A stretch of 64,000 nucleotides of DNA from Paraphaeosphaeria minitans (GCA_015832175.1 WJXW01000008.1:1364001-1428000), one strand, 5' to 3'; numbered from the stretch's first letter, positions 21,055-32,649 are shown. Notes: generated by a model not told the origin, from the letters alone. Numbers and translations are program-made.

Positions 21055-21629
21055 GGCGATATGGCGATGCGGCGACGATGCTGGGCGGTAGCGCGTGCGA
21101 TGGGGAGGAGGTCTGGCTTGCCGCTCTGGCACGAAATCTTTCGCAATGGGGCCGCGTCGAGGGCCTCCGGGGCTGCAGGTGCAGGGATGGGGCGGGTGCT
21201 TGGCTCCACCCAATCGTGGCCAGCAGGCAGGAACCCCCCACCTGCCTGGCACCTGCCTAGGTAGATACCCATAGACGACCATAGACGGGCCAAAGACTGC
21301 CCAGAGACTGCCCAGAGACTACCCACCCCGTAGGCACCATCATGCGGGACGCAGCTGCTTTCAACACCCTCCAACTACAGCGACCATCCATGGACTCGCC
21401 TGCCACCACCACAACGCAGCCGCTGCCCGGCGCTTTCGCCTCTTCAACCTGCACACCATAGCCCGGGCCCTGACTGTTGCCTGCGTGGCTGCCGTACCTA
21501 CGCCCAGCGCTGCCCCCGCGCGTCCTCGTCAGCCTCGCTTGAACCCCTCCTCGAGCCGCATTCTCGACCCTTGCTGCTTTGCACCCAGATACCGGAAGCG
21601 GGCCTTCCTCTAGCAACCAGCAACCAGCC
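21055..21629. promoter_or_regulatory. Divergent intergenic region MRPL7 / deubiquitinase
   Basis: 575 bp between two start codons facing away from each other. It contains short direct repeats near 21295-21325 (cagagactgcc twice, then cagagactacc) and CCTGCC/CCTAGG repeats near 21240-21265. No TATA box is seen. It is presumably a shared promoter. Confidence 0.45.
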
Positions 21630-24323
21630 ATGAACGGTGTCTCGCGCTTCCTCAGTCGCCGCGACAAGCACCACGAGAAGCGTTCGCTGAAGCACCCGCT
21701 CGGCAAAGTACGTCCATCCTCTGCTTCTTCTTCCTATTCTTCGCAGTATCTGCTATCCTCCGCCCGCGGCCATGTGCACGACGGCCCAGGTCACTGTCGG
21801 CGCAATTATACTTGCCTAGAGCTACTCTCCTTGGCTTTCAAGTCTTTCGTAGACGGCGGCATCCATCTTGTGTCTCCCAAAAGTTTCCTCTCCGATGCCA
21901 CCCCTTGCTATGCTCCAGTATCGACCAACGCCTCCTCTGACTATTTGACATTCCAGTCACGCCAGGCCCCGCCCTCTGTACCCCCAGAGCTCTACAGAGT
22001 CTTTACCAACGACGAGAAACCCGCGGATAATGATGCAGAAAAGAGGAAGGTGTGTACAAGTGTACCAAGACGCATGGTCTGTCATATCTAACGGGACCAG
22101 ACCCTTCTTCAGCGCCTACAGGCCGCTGGAGTCACCACCATGCATGAGGAGCAGGTCAGTTATGCCCTGTCGTGGTCTCCGGACAACGTCGACGAAGCCT
22201 ACGACCTACTTATCCTCGCCAACGAAACACTGGAGGGTGAGTTGAAGGAGATTGACGCCCGTGTTACGATGCTCGGTGCCCTAAACCGGAACATGGTGAC
22301 TTGCTATTTGGACGCGCTCCTGTTCGCCATGTTTGCCCGCATGGACAGTTTCGAGGCCATGCTGTACGACGAGTTCAACGACGAACCACGGAAGAAACTC
22401 GCCGCCATATTGCGGTTGTGGGTGAACTTGCTCAGGACTGGCAGACTCATCAGAGTAGACTTCACCAAGCGTCTTCAGGATGCTTTGGCGCAATGCGGCT
22501 GGGAAGAAGCTGCAGAGGTCCGTCAGCAAGATGCCTCGGAAGCCTTCACCTTCATCACTGGAGCCCTTGAATTGCCTTTGTTGACCCTGAAGATGGATAT
22601 ATATCACACTGGGCGAGAGGACAGAGAGGATGACCACAAATTCGTCAACGAGCGACTGCTGGAAGTGGCTATACCAGAAGAAGATGAAGTGGGCAGAGGC
22701 GTTACGCTGGAAGATTGCCTCGAAAACTACTTCAACAATCGGATCGAAGTCAAACGATATCTACAACGCCAGAATACCTTGACTTCATTTCGTACGGGCA
22801 ACACGGACAATGAGAAGAAGGAGACATTACATATCGAAACAGTGGAGCTATCCGGGCCTGAGACGCCAATAGTGGCTACGCCCACTACGTATGGCCCACC
22901 ATCGCCCATCTCGCCTGTTCGACCACCCACGGGACGCCGAAGAGGAGACAGCATATTTACCGAGCGGTATACTGTTTCGGGTGAAACGAAAGATTGCAGT
23001 CGATTTGATGAAAAGAAGCATCTAGAAGAAATGCTGGACAAGAGCTCCTCGGGCCGGCCGCGGTCAGCATCTCTCCTTAGAAAAGAAGTCATGATGCCCG
23101 CCTGGCAATTCTTCAGCCTCATCCCATGGTACACGGATAATGTCCCAAAGACGGATGCTCAAGTAGCTGCTCACTTCTCTTCCAAGCGTCCTGTTCTTGG
23201 TATCTGCCTGAAACGCTACATGATGCTACCCAACGGCACGACAAAACGGCTGAACACTTATGTCGATATACCATTAGAAATCGGGTTACCGCACTTTATT
23301 TCTGACGAACGCATGCAGGAAGAAGGTCCTCTTTTTGGGAACTTCAAGCTGGTACTCCAATCCGTCGTCTGCCATCGGGGGTTTTCTGTCGACTCCGGCC
23401 ACTACGTATCGCTAGTCCGCGCGAACAAGCCACCGTCTCAGAAGCGTCCCAACACATCACATACCGAAGAAGAAGACGAGGAGGATTCCTGGATACGCTT
23501 CGACGATCTCTCGAACCCACGTATAGCAGACATCGATATCCACAAAGCCCTGCAGGAAGAATCCCCATACCTACTCTTCTACCAGGTACAACCAATAGAT
23601 GAGGAACTTGCCAACAGGGGTGATCCTCCCAGCTACGACGAAGCCCAGTCCGTAACACTTTCTGCGGCGCCTTCAAAAGAGACCCTTAGCTCCGAGATCG
23701 ATCCCACTACCGACACTGAAATTGGAGAGTGGGAGAAGATCAGTTTGGTTGAACAGCCCGCGTCCACTATCAGCTCGATCACGGATTCTGAGGCTCAAGG
23801 CCGCACCAGCTTGTCAAGCAATCGCCGCAGCAGTGTTGCAATCGAGGACCTTGACAATAGTGTATCAAATACTGCACGGGGTCGACCGCCCCCTACACCA
23901 GATGAACAACGAACGAGCTTCCTGTCTGCATCCCGGCGCAACTCAAAAGCTTGGCTATCCGGTAACAAGAGTCGTCCATCGAGCGAGAGCGGGGAGAATC
24001 GACTGTCGATGACGCTGTCTCGGATCACCGGCCGCGGCAGCAAGGATAAACTCGTCACTTCGGAGAACGGATCAGAGGAGCCAGTCATCGTCGTGAATGA
24101 GGCTCCTCTCAGCCTCGAAAGCACTCAGACAATCAAACCGCAGGCGCAGCCTCCTGCTAGTCCTGGCAAACTACTCAAGGAGGTCGGCGTATCTCGTAGC
24201 AAGAGCAAAAAGCATTTCAGGAGCAAGAGTAGGGAACCGGTGCCGCCTGGCACGGAGGGCGTGCAAGTTAAGGGCAAGCACAAGGCCAAGGACCGGCCGG
24301 AGCGCGAGTGTGTTGTGATGTAA
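21630..24323 (+). CDS. Ubiquitin C-terminal hydrolase (USP/UBP family) ending in a CaaX box
   Basis: Cysteine protease that removes ubiquitin. Exons 21630-21707, 21957-22049 and 22101-24323; introns 249 nt (GTACGT...TTCCAG) and 51 nt (GTGTGT, branch ATCTAAC); 797 aa. Seen: the Cys box NMVTCYLDALLFAMF with nucleophile Cys125, the QQDASEAF motif, CLKRYMM, the His box SGHYVSL with His491, and the Asp/Asn-box FDDLSN near 525. The catalytic core (about 110-555) is interrupted by a Pro/Ser-rich insert near 300-340. The last about 230 residues are disordered, Ser/Arg-rich and finish with a basic stretch and CVVM, a farnesylation-type CaaX signal, suggesting attachment to a membrane. Start 21630 is the only ATG of the short first exon. 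It might be annotated elsewhere as a plain UBP. Confidence 0.9.
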
Positions 24324-24514
24324 ATACGTTCGCGGATCTTGGCTGATGGACGGCTTGAGCATTCTTTTCCACGAGTTAATGCTGCATTGGAAGCGATGGC
24401 GTTCTGTTTCACTTCATGTCTCGCGGTGCGGCTGGGGCAGTGACGGCGGGCTGGTATCGAAGGGCATGTGGGATAGGATAGACGATATACCCTGTGCTGA
24501 ACTTAACTTGAAAT

Positions 24515-25341
24515 CTACAACCACGCAGAAAGCGCGCCCACGGCGACACTGACTACGATCCCCGCCACCAGCACGCGATCTAGACTTCCAATCCGCCCCG
24601 TCTCGTTCCCACTCCCGCTGTCCCTCGCCGTCGCCGTTGCGCTAGGCAATCCTACTCCGTTCTCCATCGCAAGGCTCGTGCCTTTTCTCACGGGATCGCT
24701 TGGGCCGTTCCAGAAGGGAATGTCGGTGGGGATGTTGTTGTTGATGTTGGAGGGCATGAGATCTGTGAGTGCGAGGGATATGAGGTTACGCACGCCCGAG
24801 GGGATGAAGCTGGCGAGGAGGTCGGGGACATGGGTGGGGCAGGTTAGGCCTGTGAGGGTGGGGGTGGGTGCTTTGGCGAGGGCGCAGAGGCCGTGGATGG
24901 CGAGGGAGGCTTTGCAGATGTCGGGCGTGTGGGAGGGGCAGAAGGAGGTGTAGCAGCTGGGGGGTGTCAGAGGGCGGGTTTGAGAGGGGTTGTGGAGGGG
25001 GGAGAAGAAGGTGATGGCATGGCATGGCATGAGAGAGCGTACTCTAAGCCTACGTTCGCGTGGCTGCAGGCGCAGGACAGGTCGTCGGCGCCGCACTTGT
25101 GGATTTCTCTAGAGACGGAGGCAGAGCAGGAATCCCACTGGCTGCGAGAGTGTCAGCAACAAGCCAATCTATCGTGCAAGGTAGTGTAGACGCACTGTTT
25201 GGCTTCTCCAGTCGCACAGGCTAGTGATGCAGAACTGGTAATGGTCGTCGCGGCCTCATCGGGATCTTCGTCCCCATGAGGTCTGGCAGACGCGTGGCGA
25301 GACGCGACCAGCACGATAGAGACGAAGGTGTAAGGTTTCAT
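24515..25341 (-). CDS. Secreted Cys-rich GPI-anchored protein (CFEM-like)
   Basis: Exons 25196-25341, 25043-25141 and 24515-24956; introns 54 nt and 86 nt, joined in phase. The start MKPYTFVSIVLVASRHASA is a signal peptide (residues 1-19). The mature part has a cysteine cluster (residues about 55-100: CSAS, KCGADDLSCACSHAN, CYTSFCPSHTPDIC, HGLC, LTCP). Its spacing recalls, but does not exactly match, the eight-Cys CFEM domain of fungal surface proteins. A Ser/Thr/Gly-rich linker follows, then a hydrophobic C-terminal tail (VLVAGIVVSVAVGALSAWL) preceded by a small-residue/Asn-Glu region, the signal for GPI attachment. Predicted location: outer plasma membrane or cell wall. It converges on the deubiquitinase gene, about 190 bp apart. 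Confidence 0.75.
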
Positions 25342-25620
25342 GTATATCAATGTTCGGATGAGCACTCCCGTGAGCGTGCCGCAGCAACACACCTTCCACT
25401 GACTCACTCGTGTGTCAGTATTAATACGGACTATCATTCCACTACAGCCTTTGGCGTTCAGCACACTGGTCGCACCCGAGGAATGATAGACGCGCTGGTT
25501 GAGTGGGGATGCAACGTGGAATGCGGCTGGGTGAGTCGACCAAGAAAGCGAGCGGCACGCCGAAGCAGTTGGCCGGTCAGAAGAATAACATGCGATGAAG
25601 TGGGTATACGCAATAGGCAG
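25342..25620. other. Upstream flank of the GPI protein / 3' flank of ORC2
   Basis: No gene supported; short frames only. Confidence 0.4.
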
Positions 25621-27483
25621 CTAAAATGCATTTTCCAACAGCAATTCCTCCAGCAGCATCTGCAGTTCTTCGGTGCGGAAGGGCACAAGCAGCCTCTCTG
25701 TCCCCATCGCATCCTTCTTACTTTCGATCATCTGGTGATCGTGGAACTCCTTCAACAGCGTGCGGAAAGCAACTTCGCTTGTGCAAACAAACTCGTCCCT
25801 GGCTTTGTGAAACAGCCTACGGTACACGACTCCCTGCGAAGAGCCTGCCGGGGCGCGGGGCGCATTCTTCTTGCTTTGTGACATGGCAGTGGGTGCCTCA
25901 TCCTCGTCATGGTCTCCGTCGTCCATGTAGGCCGCTTTGATTTGCTCAGTGACGATGATGCGGAACAGCGCTCGTGCATTCAAGGGCAGGGATCTCAGCA
26001 CAAAGCCAATGCCATCGCGTCCACCAATTCTTCTACCGCTGCGTCCGAGAAGGTCGTTTACGATCTCTACCGGGTCTATCTCCACGCTGTAAGGTGCGAA
26101 GGTCGTTGCGTCGTGGAACAAGAATCTGAACTGGGCCCTCAACCCTACGTCCCACAGTAAGGGGAAGTTGGGCGTATCCGCCGTGCAGAGAAGATTGATG
26201 GAAGGATGTGCGGCTAATGAAGCAAGTGTTGATTGGACCAGAGACTTCCGTAGATTGGCCGAATCAATAGAGTTGATCACGACCAACAGAGGATGAGGTG
26301 GAGGGTCTCTAGCCAGAGAATCCAAGATGTAAGTCAAGAGAGAAGATAGTTGATTAGGCAACTTCAACCCTTTGGGAATGATAGCGGATGCGATCGTTGC
26401 GAGGACGTCCTTCAGGGTCACGTTTGGCGTGTAGCCGTTGATGACCACGATCTTGGGGGTCTTTGTGGTTCCCTTGCATGGTGCTTGATCCAGAAGATGT
26501 TGGTATATATGTGCCGTGAAGTCGCTAGTGATGGCGCGCTTTGAGCCGTACCCGTAGAGACATATGTTGAAGCCTTCCTCCAGCTCAAATATCCACTGGC
26601 TATACGCTCGGCTGTGCAGTTCCAGCAGGAATGCTTTTTCGGGCTCGTGACGATCCACGTAAGACTGCATCGTGTCGAAGTACTCATCGTGGTTCAGTAG
26701 AGTCTGCGAAGTCAAGGTGTTGTTGGAGGTCTTGTTTCCTCCAGGACGGTTCTGCCAAAAGTATTGTTCCTGTGCTGGCAGTTCTGTAGGCGGCGAGGGC
26801 TCCCGTTCCTTTCTTGCCTTCGCTGCCAGTTGATTTTTCCCCGTTCCTTTCGGTCTTCCTCGTGGGCGCTTCGACGGTGTATCTGGCACAGGAATAGCCT
26901 CCTGAGCATCGGCCTCTTTATCTCGCTCTTCGGTTTGCCCATCCTCGTCTTCGCTCAAGATTTGCTGAGCGAGTGCGTCTTCCTCTCCCAGCGCCGCATC
27001 CTCGCTATCTTCACCGTTGATTGTGCGATCGATCAAACTGCGATTGCTTTTGCGGCGGGCGCTGCGGTCTGCATTGCGGACTATCGTGGGCGTGCCATTT
27101 GAGGCTTCTTTGCTTGCGGCTTTGGTGGGCGTCGTAAACGTGAGGCGGCGGTTTGATTTTGGTGTAGCATTGAATTCATTCGCAAGTCCAGACTTCTTCA
27201 GGATGGACCGAGGAGTTCCATTCTCTTCCAGAAGCCCCCTGCCTCGTCTTGACGGCGTCTGGACCTGAAGTTCGCTCAGGCTATCGTTCTCATCCTCGGC
27301 CGGCTGCGTTCGCAACTTTCGAGGGGTCGTGTCCTCAGCACCCTGGTCGTCTCTTTTTCGCTTAGCGCTCGTCATGCCGTGGGTATGTCGTGGACGCTGG
27401 CGCCAAGTTGAAGATTCGCGAAGTCGCGTCGATGTCGGCGTTGCGTGAGACCGATCAAGCTTGGCGCGCAGTTGGTCGCGCAT
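25621..27483 (-). CDS. ORC2: Origin recognition complex subunit 2 (ORC2)
   Basis: Subunit of the six-protein complex that marks replication origins in the nucleus. Single exon, about 620 aa, from ATG 27483 (another in-frame ATG follows 35 residues later). The N-terminal about 260 residues are charged and disordered with several basic patches. One is RPRGRPKGTG near residue 212, an AT-hook-like DNA-binding motif. The conserved Orc2 region starts near 270 (YFDTMQSYVDRHEP) and includes the diagnostic FNICLYGYGSKRAI, followed by IVVINGYTPN, LLVVINSIDSANLR, INLLCTADTPNFPLLWD, and a C-terminal winged-helix-like part (FVCTSEVAFRTLLKEF). Length is normal for fungi. Confidence 0.95.
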   Translation of the reverse strand: MRDQLRAKLDRSHATPTSTRLRESSTWRQRPRHTHGMTSAKRKRDDQGAEDTTPRKLRTQPAEDENDSLSELQVQTPSRRGRGLLEENGTPRSILKKSGLANEFNATPKSNRRLTFTTPTKAASKEASNGTPTIVRNADRSARRKSNRSLIDRTINGEDSEDAALGEEDALAQQILSEDEDGQTEERDKEADAQEAIPVPDTPSKRPRGRPKGTGKNQLAAKARKEREPSPPTELPAQEQYFWQNRPGGNKTSNNTLTSQTLLNHDEYFDTMQSYVDRHEPEKAFLLELHSRAYSQWIFELEEGFNICLYGYGSKRAITSDFTAHIYQHLLDQAPCKGTTKTPKIVVINGYTPNVTLKDVLATIASAIIPKGLKLPNQLSSLLTYILDSLARDPPPHPLLVVINSIDSANLRKSLVQSTLASLAAHPSINLLCTADTPNFPLLWDVGLRAQFRFLFHDATTFAPYSVEIDPVEIVNDLLGRSGRRIGGRDGIGFVLRSLPLNARALFRIIVTEQIKAAYMDDGDHDEDEAPTAMSQSKKNAPRAPAGSSQGVVYRRLFHKARDEFVCTSEVAFRTLLKEFHDHQMIESKKDAMGTERLLVPFRTEELQMLLEELLLENAF

Positions 27484-28808
27484 CAAGTGGCCCAAGCTTC
27501 ACAAATGGGAAACATGACAATTGCTGAACCCTGCAGAAGACTGCTGGTCGGTACATGAACACACCAAGTCATTATAACATACAAACCCAATAGCATGCAT
27601 AGCGCACCCACGATCCTCAGCGCACATCACACGTTCTCCAATTTCTCGATATCTAACGGCGAATGCATGCATGCAGCTTTCGTAACAACCAAAACTGGCT
27701 ACGGTACGGTAGGTACCCAGATGTTCAGTGATCCCACAAGAATCTCTCCATCGTTTTGAAATCCTCTGGAGCCCCACACTTTCATTCACGAGCGACGATA
27801 TCTTCTTCCTTGACGGCGATCGCCCACGGGTTGTGACAGTCTAGACTCGGTCATACCGACCAGTACTTCGCGCGATATTGTTCATCACGACAAGATGCCG
27901 AGGCTCACCACATGCAGAGAGCAGCGGACCTGCCCGCAACCCGGCTGAACACCTTCCTAGGTCAGCAACGCACACGCACACTAGTGCAGGCATCTTACTG
28001 CACATAAGACGCATTTACTTTTTTTTGAAGCGCTTAAAAACATGTGGTCTTAGCTATCGGGCGCTGGAAGTGCTTGAATAGCTTTCGAAGAGATATCCCC
28101 AAGACCATGAATTGCCGAACTGCTCATCAAGTTGATGGAACAGACTGGGCTACTAGATTGACACCCATCAAGTCATGAACCTTGGGATAAGCTTTCTAGC
28201 TGTGATGGACCAGTCGACCGCCAACTACTGCCCACACTTTCCCCAGACCCCAGCATCGTCAAACGGTGGGTCAAGCAACGGCGGCAACACGAAGCAACGT
28301 CACTGGCGTTCGTTTCGCCCTAATATCTGCAGCCCCTCCCGTCAACCCATCCGATAGGTAAGGATGCAGCTCAAGATGATCGAACCAAACGGGGATGCCG
28401 AACGCAAGCTTGCCTGAGAACCTGTCAGCGTTCGCAAAGCTGGTGAATGCTGCCTGATGCTCCCACAACGCTAACCTCCAGTAATCTTCCCCGGATCCAC
28501 TATGTCCTGTGTGGAGTACTCCCGGTCGACCTTACCTCCAATGACGTCTTGGAGTTTGGACCATCTTCGAACCTGCGGTGATACCGCTCTGTCGGATTGC
28601 AATCTGCAAGTTATGCATGGAGGACATGCGCGCCATGGCTTAATCGGAATGGCGCGTGGGTGCTGGAGGTGGACTGGACGAGTGGATAAGACCCCGAGCG
28701 CCCCCCGCAGAAGTATCACTCGCTCCACTAATCGCAACTAGTCTACTGTTCTTTGAGTAGCTTGTGGTATTATTTTGGTGGGGACTTCTCGTGTCGAAAG
28801 TCGTCGCC
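27484..28808. other. 1.3-kb intergenic region
   Basis: The upstream flanks of ORC2 and of the divergently oriented MFS gene. Several 60-90-codon frames occur on both strands but none has a family feature. No long repeat seen. Confidence 0.45.
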
Positions 28809-30597
28809 ATGGCTTCAGACCATGCCAACAAGCCTTCCGAGGCCACCATGACAGAAAAACCCCAGGTTTCGAACGCGAAGATACCGAGCTTTTCCGGGTT
28901 TTCTGGTCGTGGCTTACGAGTCCTTGTCTCAATTGTTTGTACGACTGGCTTTTTGCTATTTGGTTACGACCGTGAGTGTTACCGACAGACGATCGATGCA
29001 TGACGAATAACGACATGCGAAGAGGGTGTCATGAGCGGAATCATCGCCGCGGACCCTTTCAACGACTACTTCCCAGAGACGAAAGACGATGCGACATGGC
29101 AAGGTTTCGTGACCGCCATATACGAGATTGGGTGCCTCCTTGGAGCCATCATCGTCTTAGTCGGAGGGGATTTCCTCGGACGTCGTCGGGGCATGATCTG
29201 TGGTGCTGCGACCATGATTCTGGGCGTCATCATCCAGGTCACTGCCACCAAGGGCCACAAAGCTACGGCACATTTCATCATCGGACGTGTCGTCACAGGT
29301 GTAGGGAACGGAATGAACACCTCTACGATACCGACATACCAAGCCGAATGCTCCAGCACCAAGAACAGAGGTCTCCTGATTTGCATCCAGGGCGGTATCA
29401 TCGCCTTCGGGACTCTCATTGCGTACTGGGTAGACTTTGGCTGCCAGTATGGGCCTGACGATCTTACGTGGCGCTTCCCCATTGCGTTCCAGATTGTGTT
29501 TGGATTAGTCGTGCTGGTCGTTCCTTTCTGGCTTCCCGAATCTCCCCGGTGGCTGCTCACCAGAGATCGCGCCGACGAAGCCACCAAAGTCGTTGCCGCC
29601 CTCCGTGGCCTGCCCACGGACCACGAAGAGACAATGTTGCAGATCTCCATCATTGTTGATAGTATCCGGGCCTCAGGTCATCATGGAGGTATCACGCCGT
29701 TCAGTGCTCTCTTCACAGGTGGCAAGACTCAGCATTTCCGCCGGATGATGCTGGGAGCATCATCCCAGCTGTTCCAACAGGTAGGCACCATTATGGAGGA
29801 CTCCCGCCATCCATGACCTCTTCTGACTCTGCGTACCATTACAGGTCGGCGGTTGCAATGCTGTTATTTATTTCTTCCCTCTCCTCTTCGAGAACTCCAT
29901 CAAAGAGACGAAGCAGATGTCACTGCTCCTAGGCGGCATAAACATGATCGTCTACAGCATCTTTGCGACCGTCTCCTGGTTCATCATTGAGCGCACCGGA
30001 CGCCGTAAGCTCTTTCTCATTGGCACCGTGGGGCAAGGACTGTCCATGCTGCTCGTCATGGCCTGCCTCATTCCCGGGACCCCCTCTGCAGCCAAGGGCG
30101 CTGCGGTGGGTCTGTTCACCTACATCGCTTTCTTCGGCGCTACGTGGCTTCCGTTGCCATGGCTGTACCCTGCTGAAGTCAACCCGGTCAAGACGCGCGC
30201 CAAGGCCAATGCCGTGTCAACGTGCACGAATTGGCTCTTCAACTTCATGGTCGTCATGATCACGCCAATCATGATAGACAACATTGGCTGGGGTACGTAT
30301 CTCGTGTTCGCATGCATCAATGCTGGCTTCTTCCCCCTCATCTACATCTTCTACCCCGAGACCAAGCAGCGCAGTCTGGAAGAGATCGATCTCATCTTTG
30401 CAAAGGGCTTCCTTGAGAACATGACGTACGTGAGGGCGGCCAAGGAGCTGCCCATGCTGGACGACCACGGGGTTGCAGCCATGGCAAGGCAGTATGGGTT
30501 CCACGACAGCGACGACGAGGCGGGGCAGATCAAGGAGGCGCAGGCGGGCGTGGATGAGAAGGAGGTTGCGACTGACACGAATGGGCAGATGGCATAG
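28809..30597 (+). CDS. MFS sugar transporter (sugar porter family)
   Basis: Plasma-membrane sugar:H+ symporter of the major facilitator superfamily, about 557 aa, 12 helices. Exons 28809-28971, 29023-29780 and 29845-30597; introns 51 and 64 nt; the first junction rebuilds FGYD-QGVMSGI, a hallmark of the family. Seen: GRRRG after helix 2, GRVVTGVGNG in helix 4, WRFPIAFQIV, PESPRWLL before the central loop, GRRKLFLIG, PAEVNPVKTRAKANA, and the terminal PETKQRSLEEID. The soluble N- and C-termini are hydrophilic, the C-tail acidic. Substrate cannot be assigned; fungal relatives carry hexoses, pentoses or quinate. No sugar-utilisation partners are adjacent. Confidence 0.93.
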
Positions 30598-31713
30598 GTC
30601 GAGGCGCGTGGCGAAAGAGAGGAAGTCGAGAAAAGCAGAAGATGGGTGACGTTGGCTTCAGGCTTGAAAGTGTACGGTAGGTAGTTAGTAGACTCCGGTA
30701 GGTAGTACTCGGGCTAGATGGGCAAGCACGGCTAGATGCCGGAGGAGGCTTCCGGTAGGTAGAGGATATCGTAGGGTAGCTACGGAGCCCTTGCAGTCAG
30801 CATCCTTACCTACAGTATCTACCAAGACGCTCTCTTCGCTGCGCAGGTCTCTAAGATGATGTCGCACGGATGGTGTTTGTCGATGGATGAATCGCCATGT
30901 TACCTACCCTGCCTACACAGACAGTCTTTAATAGGAACAAGGTGTAAAGTCTTTAATAGGAACAAGGTGTAAAGTCTTTAATAGGAACAAGGTGTAAAGT
31001 CTTTAATAGGAACAAGGTGTAAAGTCTTGACAGAAACAGGGTGTAAAGTCTTGACAGAAACAAGGTGTAATATCTTTAACAGGAACAAGGTGTAAAGCCT
31101 TGACAGAAACAGGGTGTCAATTCCAAACAGAAACAGGGTGTAACCCCTTCAACCGAAACACCTGGTCGCCGCGGTGAAAGGCCTCGAGGAACCTGCACAG
31201 CGTCATGCGCGCGCCTGTCTCAGATGATGCGTCATTCATCAGCAGAGCGAGGGGTGACTCGCAGCAGGATGCACGTATGCAGAGCACGTCTGACGAGAGG
31301 CATGCCGCAAAAGGCGCATGGCGCTGACTAGGTTTTGTCAGTCAGGCGTAGACGCTCTGGGAGGCCATCTGATGGCTCCAGCGCGGGCGGCTTGTTTGCC
31401 GGGACTTGCATCAGCCCGCGGGCGGTGGTATCTACGGTAGTGGTGCAGTGCGGCCCCGCCACAGCTGGAGAGAACCCTCTGCCCTCGCTCTTGAGTCTTG
31501 ACACAACGCCCCATTCCTCCCTTCCCGCCACACATTCCCGCCGAAGAAGCAAACACTTGCCGACAAGACGCATTTCTGACCAGCAGACGGCTCTGCAAGG
31601 GACGACGAAGGCGGCGTCGCGCGGAAACCCGGATCCCGCGCGGTTCTATCCCGCGAGGCGGGGCTATCTACCACCAGCTTCCGTCGACGATTTTTTTGCG
31701 GGCAGATGCAAGC
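30598..31713. other. Intergenic with two repeat tracts
   Basis: Right after the transporter stop is a GGTAGGTAG-rich stretch (about 30673-30765), then the 25-bp minisatellite described separately, then a GC-rich leader of the ATG101 gene. Frames of 80-150 codons around 31335-31880 overlap ATG101 exon 1 on other frames and are not called. Confidence 0.45.
30922..31142. repeat. 24/25-bp tandem repeat
   Basis: Four near-perfect copies of a 25-bp unit (gtctttaataggaacaagg followed by tgtaaa) run from about 30925. Four or five diverged 23-25-bp copies follow (gtcttgacagaaacagggtg, atctttaacaggaacaaggtg), fading out near 31142. A perfect-to-diverged gradient runs left to right. Confidence 0.9.
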
Positions 31714-32649
31714 ATGGAACCCCGACGGCGGCCAGAGTACCACCTGGACATCTTCGCCGACCTGGCCTGCGTCAAGGACGTCGTGAAGGGTGAGTCCACC
31801 TTGTTGCTCCCGACCACGCCTTCCCCGATCGCCATCGCCGCTGCCCAACTTCAGCTACGTCGCTTGCACGCATACTGACGCTTTCTGACCAGCCATCCTG
31901 CACACCATCTTCTTCCACCGATACTTCACCTCCATATCCCCGCTGACGAGAGACCTGCTCGACCTCACCCTCCCCGCCATCGACGACGTCGACCTCGAGA
32001 CGCTCATCGACCAACGCACCATTGCGCTCGTGCGCGCCATTGAAAGTACACACCAGCAGCGAGGCCGCGGGCAGCTGGTCGTGCAGTTCTTCGAGAAGAG
32101 GCGGAGGAAGACGTATTTCTTTGGCAAAGCCGACGAGGATGTGTGCTGGGAGCAGTGGACGCTGGACGTGACGCTTGCGACACCGCGCACAGAGACGGGT
32201 ACGCCCTTCCCTTTCCCATACACACAACACTCTCCTTTCCATACACACAACACCCTCCTTTTCCATACACACAACACCCTCCTTTTCCATACGCACAACA
32301 ACCTCCTTTTCCATACGCACAACAACCTCCTTTTCCATACGCACAACAACCTCCTTTCCCATACACTCAACACCCTCGCTTCCCATACACACTACACCCT
32401 GTGCTGACCACATTGTCCCGTACAGACGTTCTCAAAGTCCGCCGCGCCATGACCAAGTCGCTCGAAAAAGCCGCTCATAAGATCATCACCATTGTCAACC
32501 GCGACAAAGACCACATCCCGCCCATAACCACCACCGATGCGAACCCGTTCCCTTACCAAGTCGTCGTAAACCCGAAAGCAGTGCCCGACCAAAGTGCCTG
32601 GGGCCCCAGAATGGGTATCTTCTCAAACGTGTCTCAGACGACTCGATAA
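31714..32649 (+). CDS. ATG101: Autophagy protein ATG101 (HORMA domain)
   Basis: HORMA-domain partner of Atg13 in the autophagy-initiation kinase complex; present in filamentous fungi and animals, absent from budding yeast. Exons 31714-31789, 31893-32198 and 32426-32649; introns 103 and 227 nt; 201 aa, a normal length. Seen: an N-terminal YHLDIFADLACVKDVVKG strand-helix, HTIFFHRYF, the QLVVQFFEKRRRKTYFFG strand pair, CWEQWTLDVTLATPRT, and the strongly conserved IVNRDKDHIPPIT followed by NPFPYQVVVNP. Intron 2 contains an expanded 24-bp repeat. The Trp/Phe-finger region near EQWTLD is not diagnostic enough to judge. Start 31714 is the first ATG in the frame after a stop. Confidence 0.95.
32215..32402. 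repeat. 24-bp tandem repeat inside ATG101 intron 2
   Basis: About seven copies of a pyrimidine-rich 24-bp unit (ctccttttccatacgcacaa followed by caac) fill most of intron 2. The unit is divisible by three and free of stops in two frames, so both the exon-2 frame (to a TGA near 32405) and the exon-3 frame read through it. Confidence 0.9.

Noticed and set aside
20812..21282. Longer N-terminal reading of MRPL7 (start near 21282)
   Set aside because: That start lies outside a plausible presequence; ATG 21054 gives a standard mitochondrial leader.
30922..31142. CRISPR-like array
   Set aside because: Repeats are directly contiguous without unique spacers, and the genome is eukaryotic.
31335..31880. 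Frames of 80-150 codons before and across ATG101 exon 1
   Set aside because: Out of frame with the conserved exon and GC-rich; leader sequence of ATG101.
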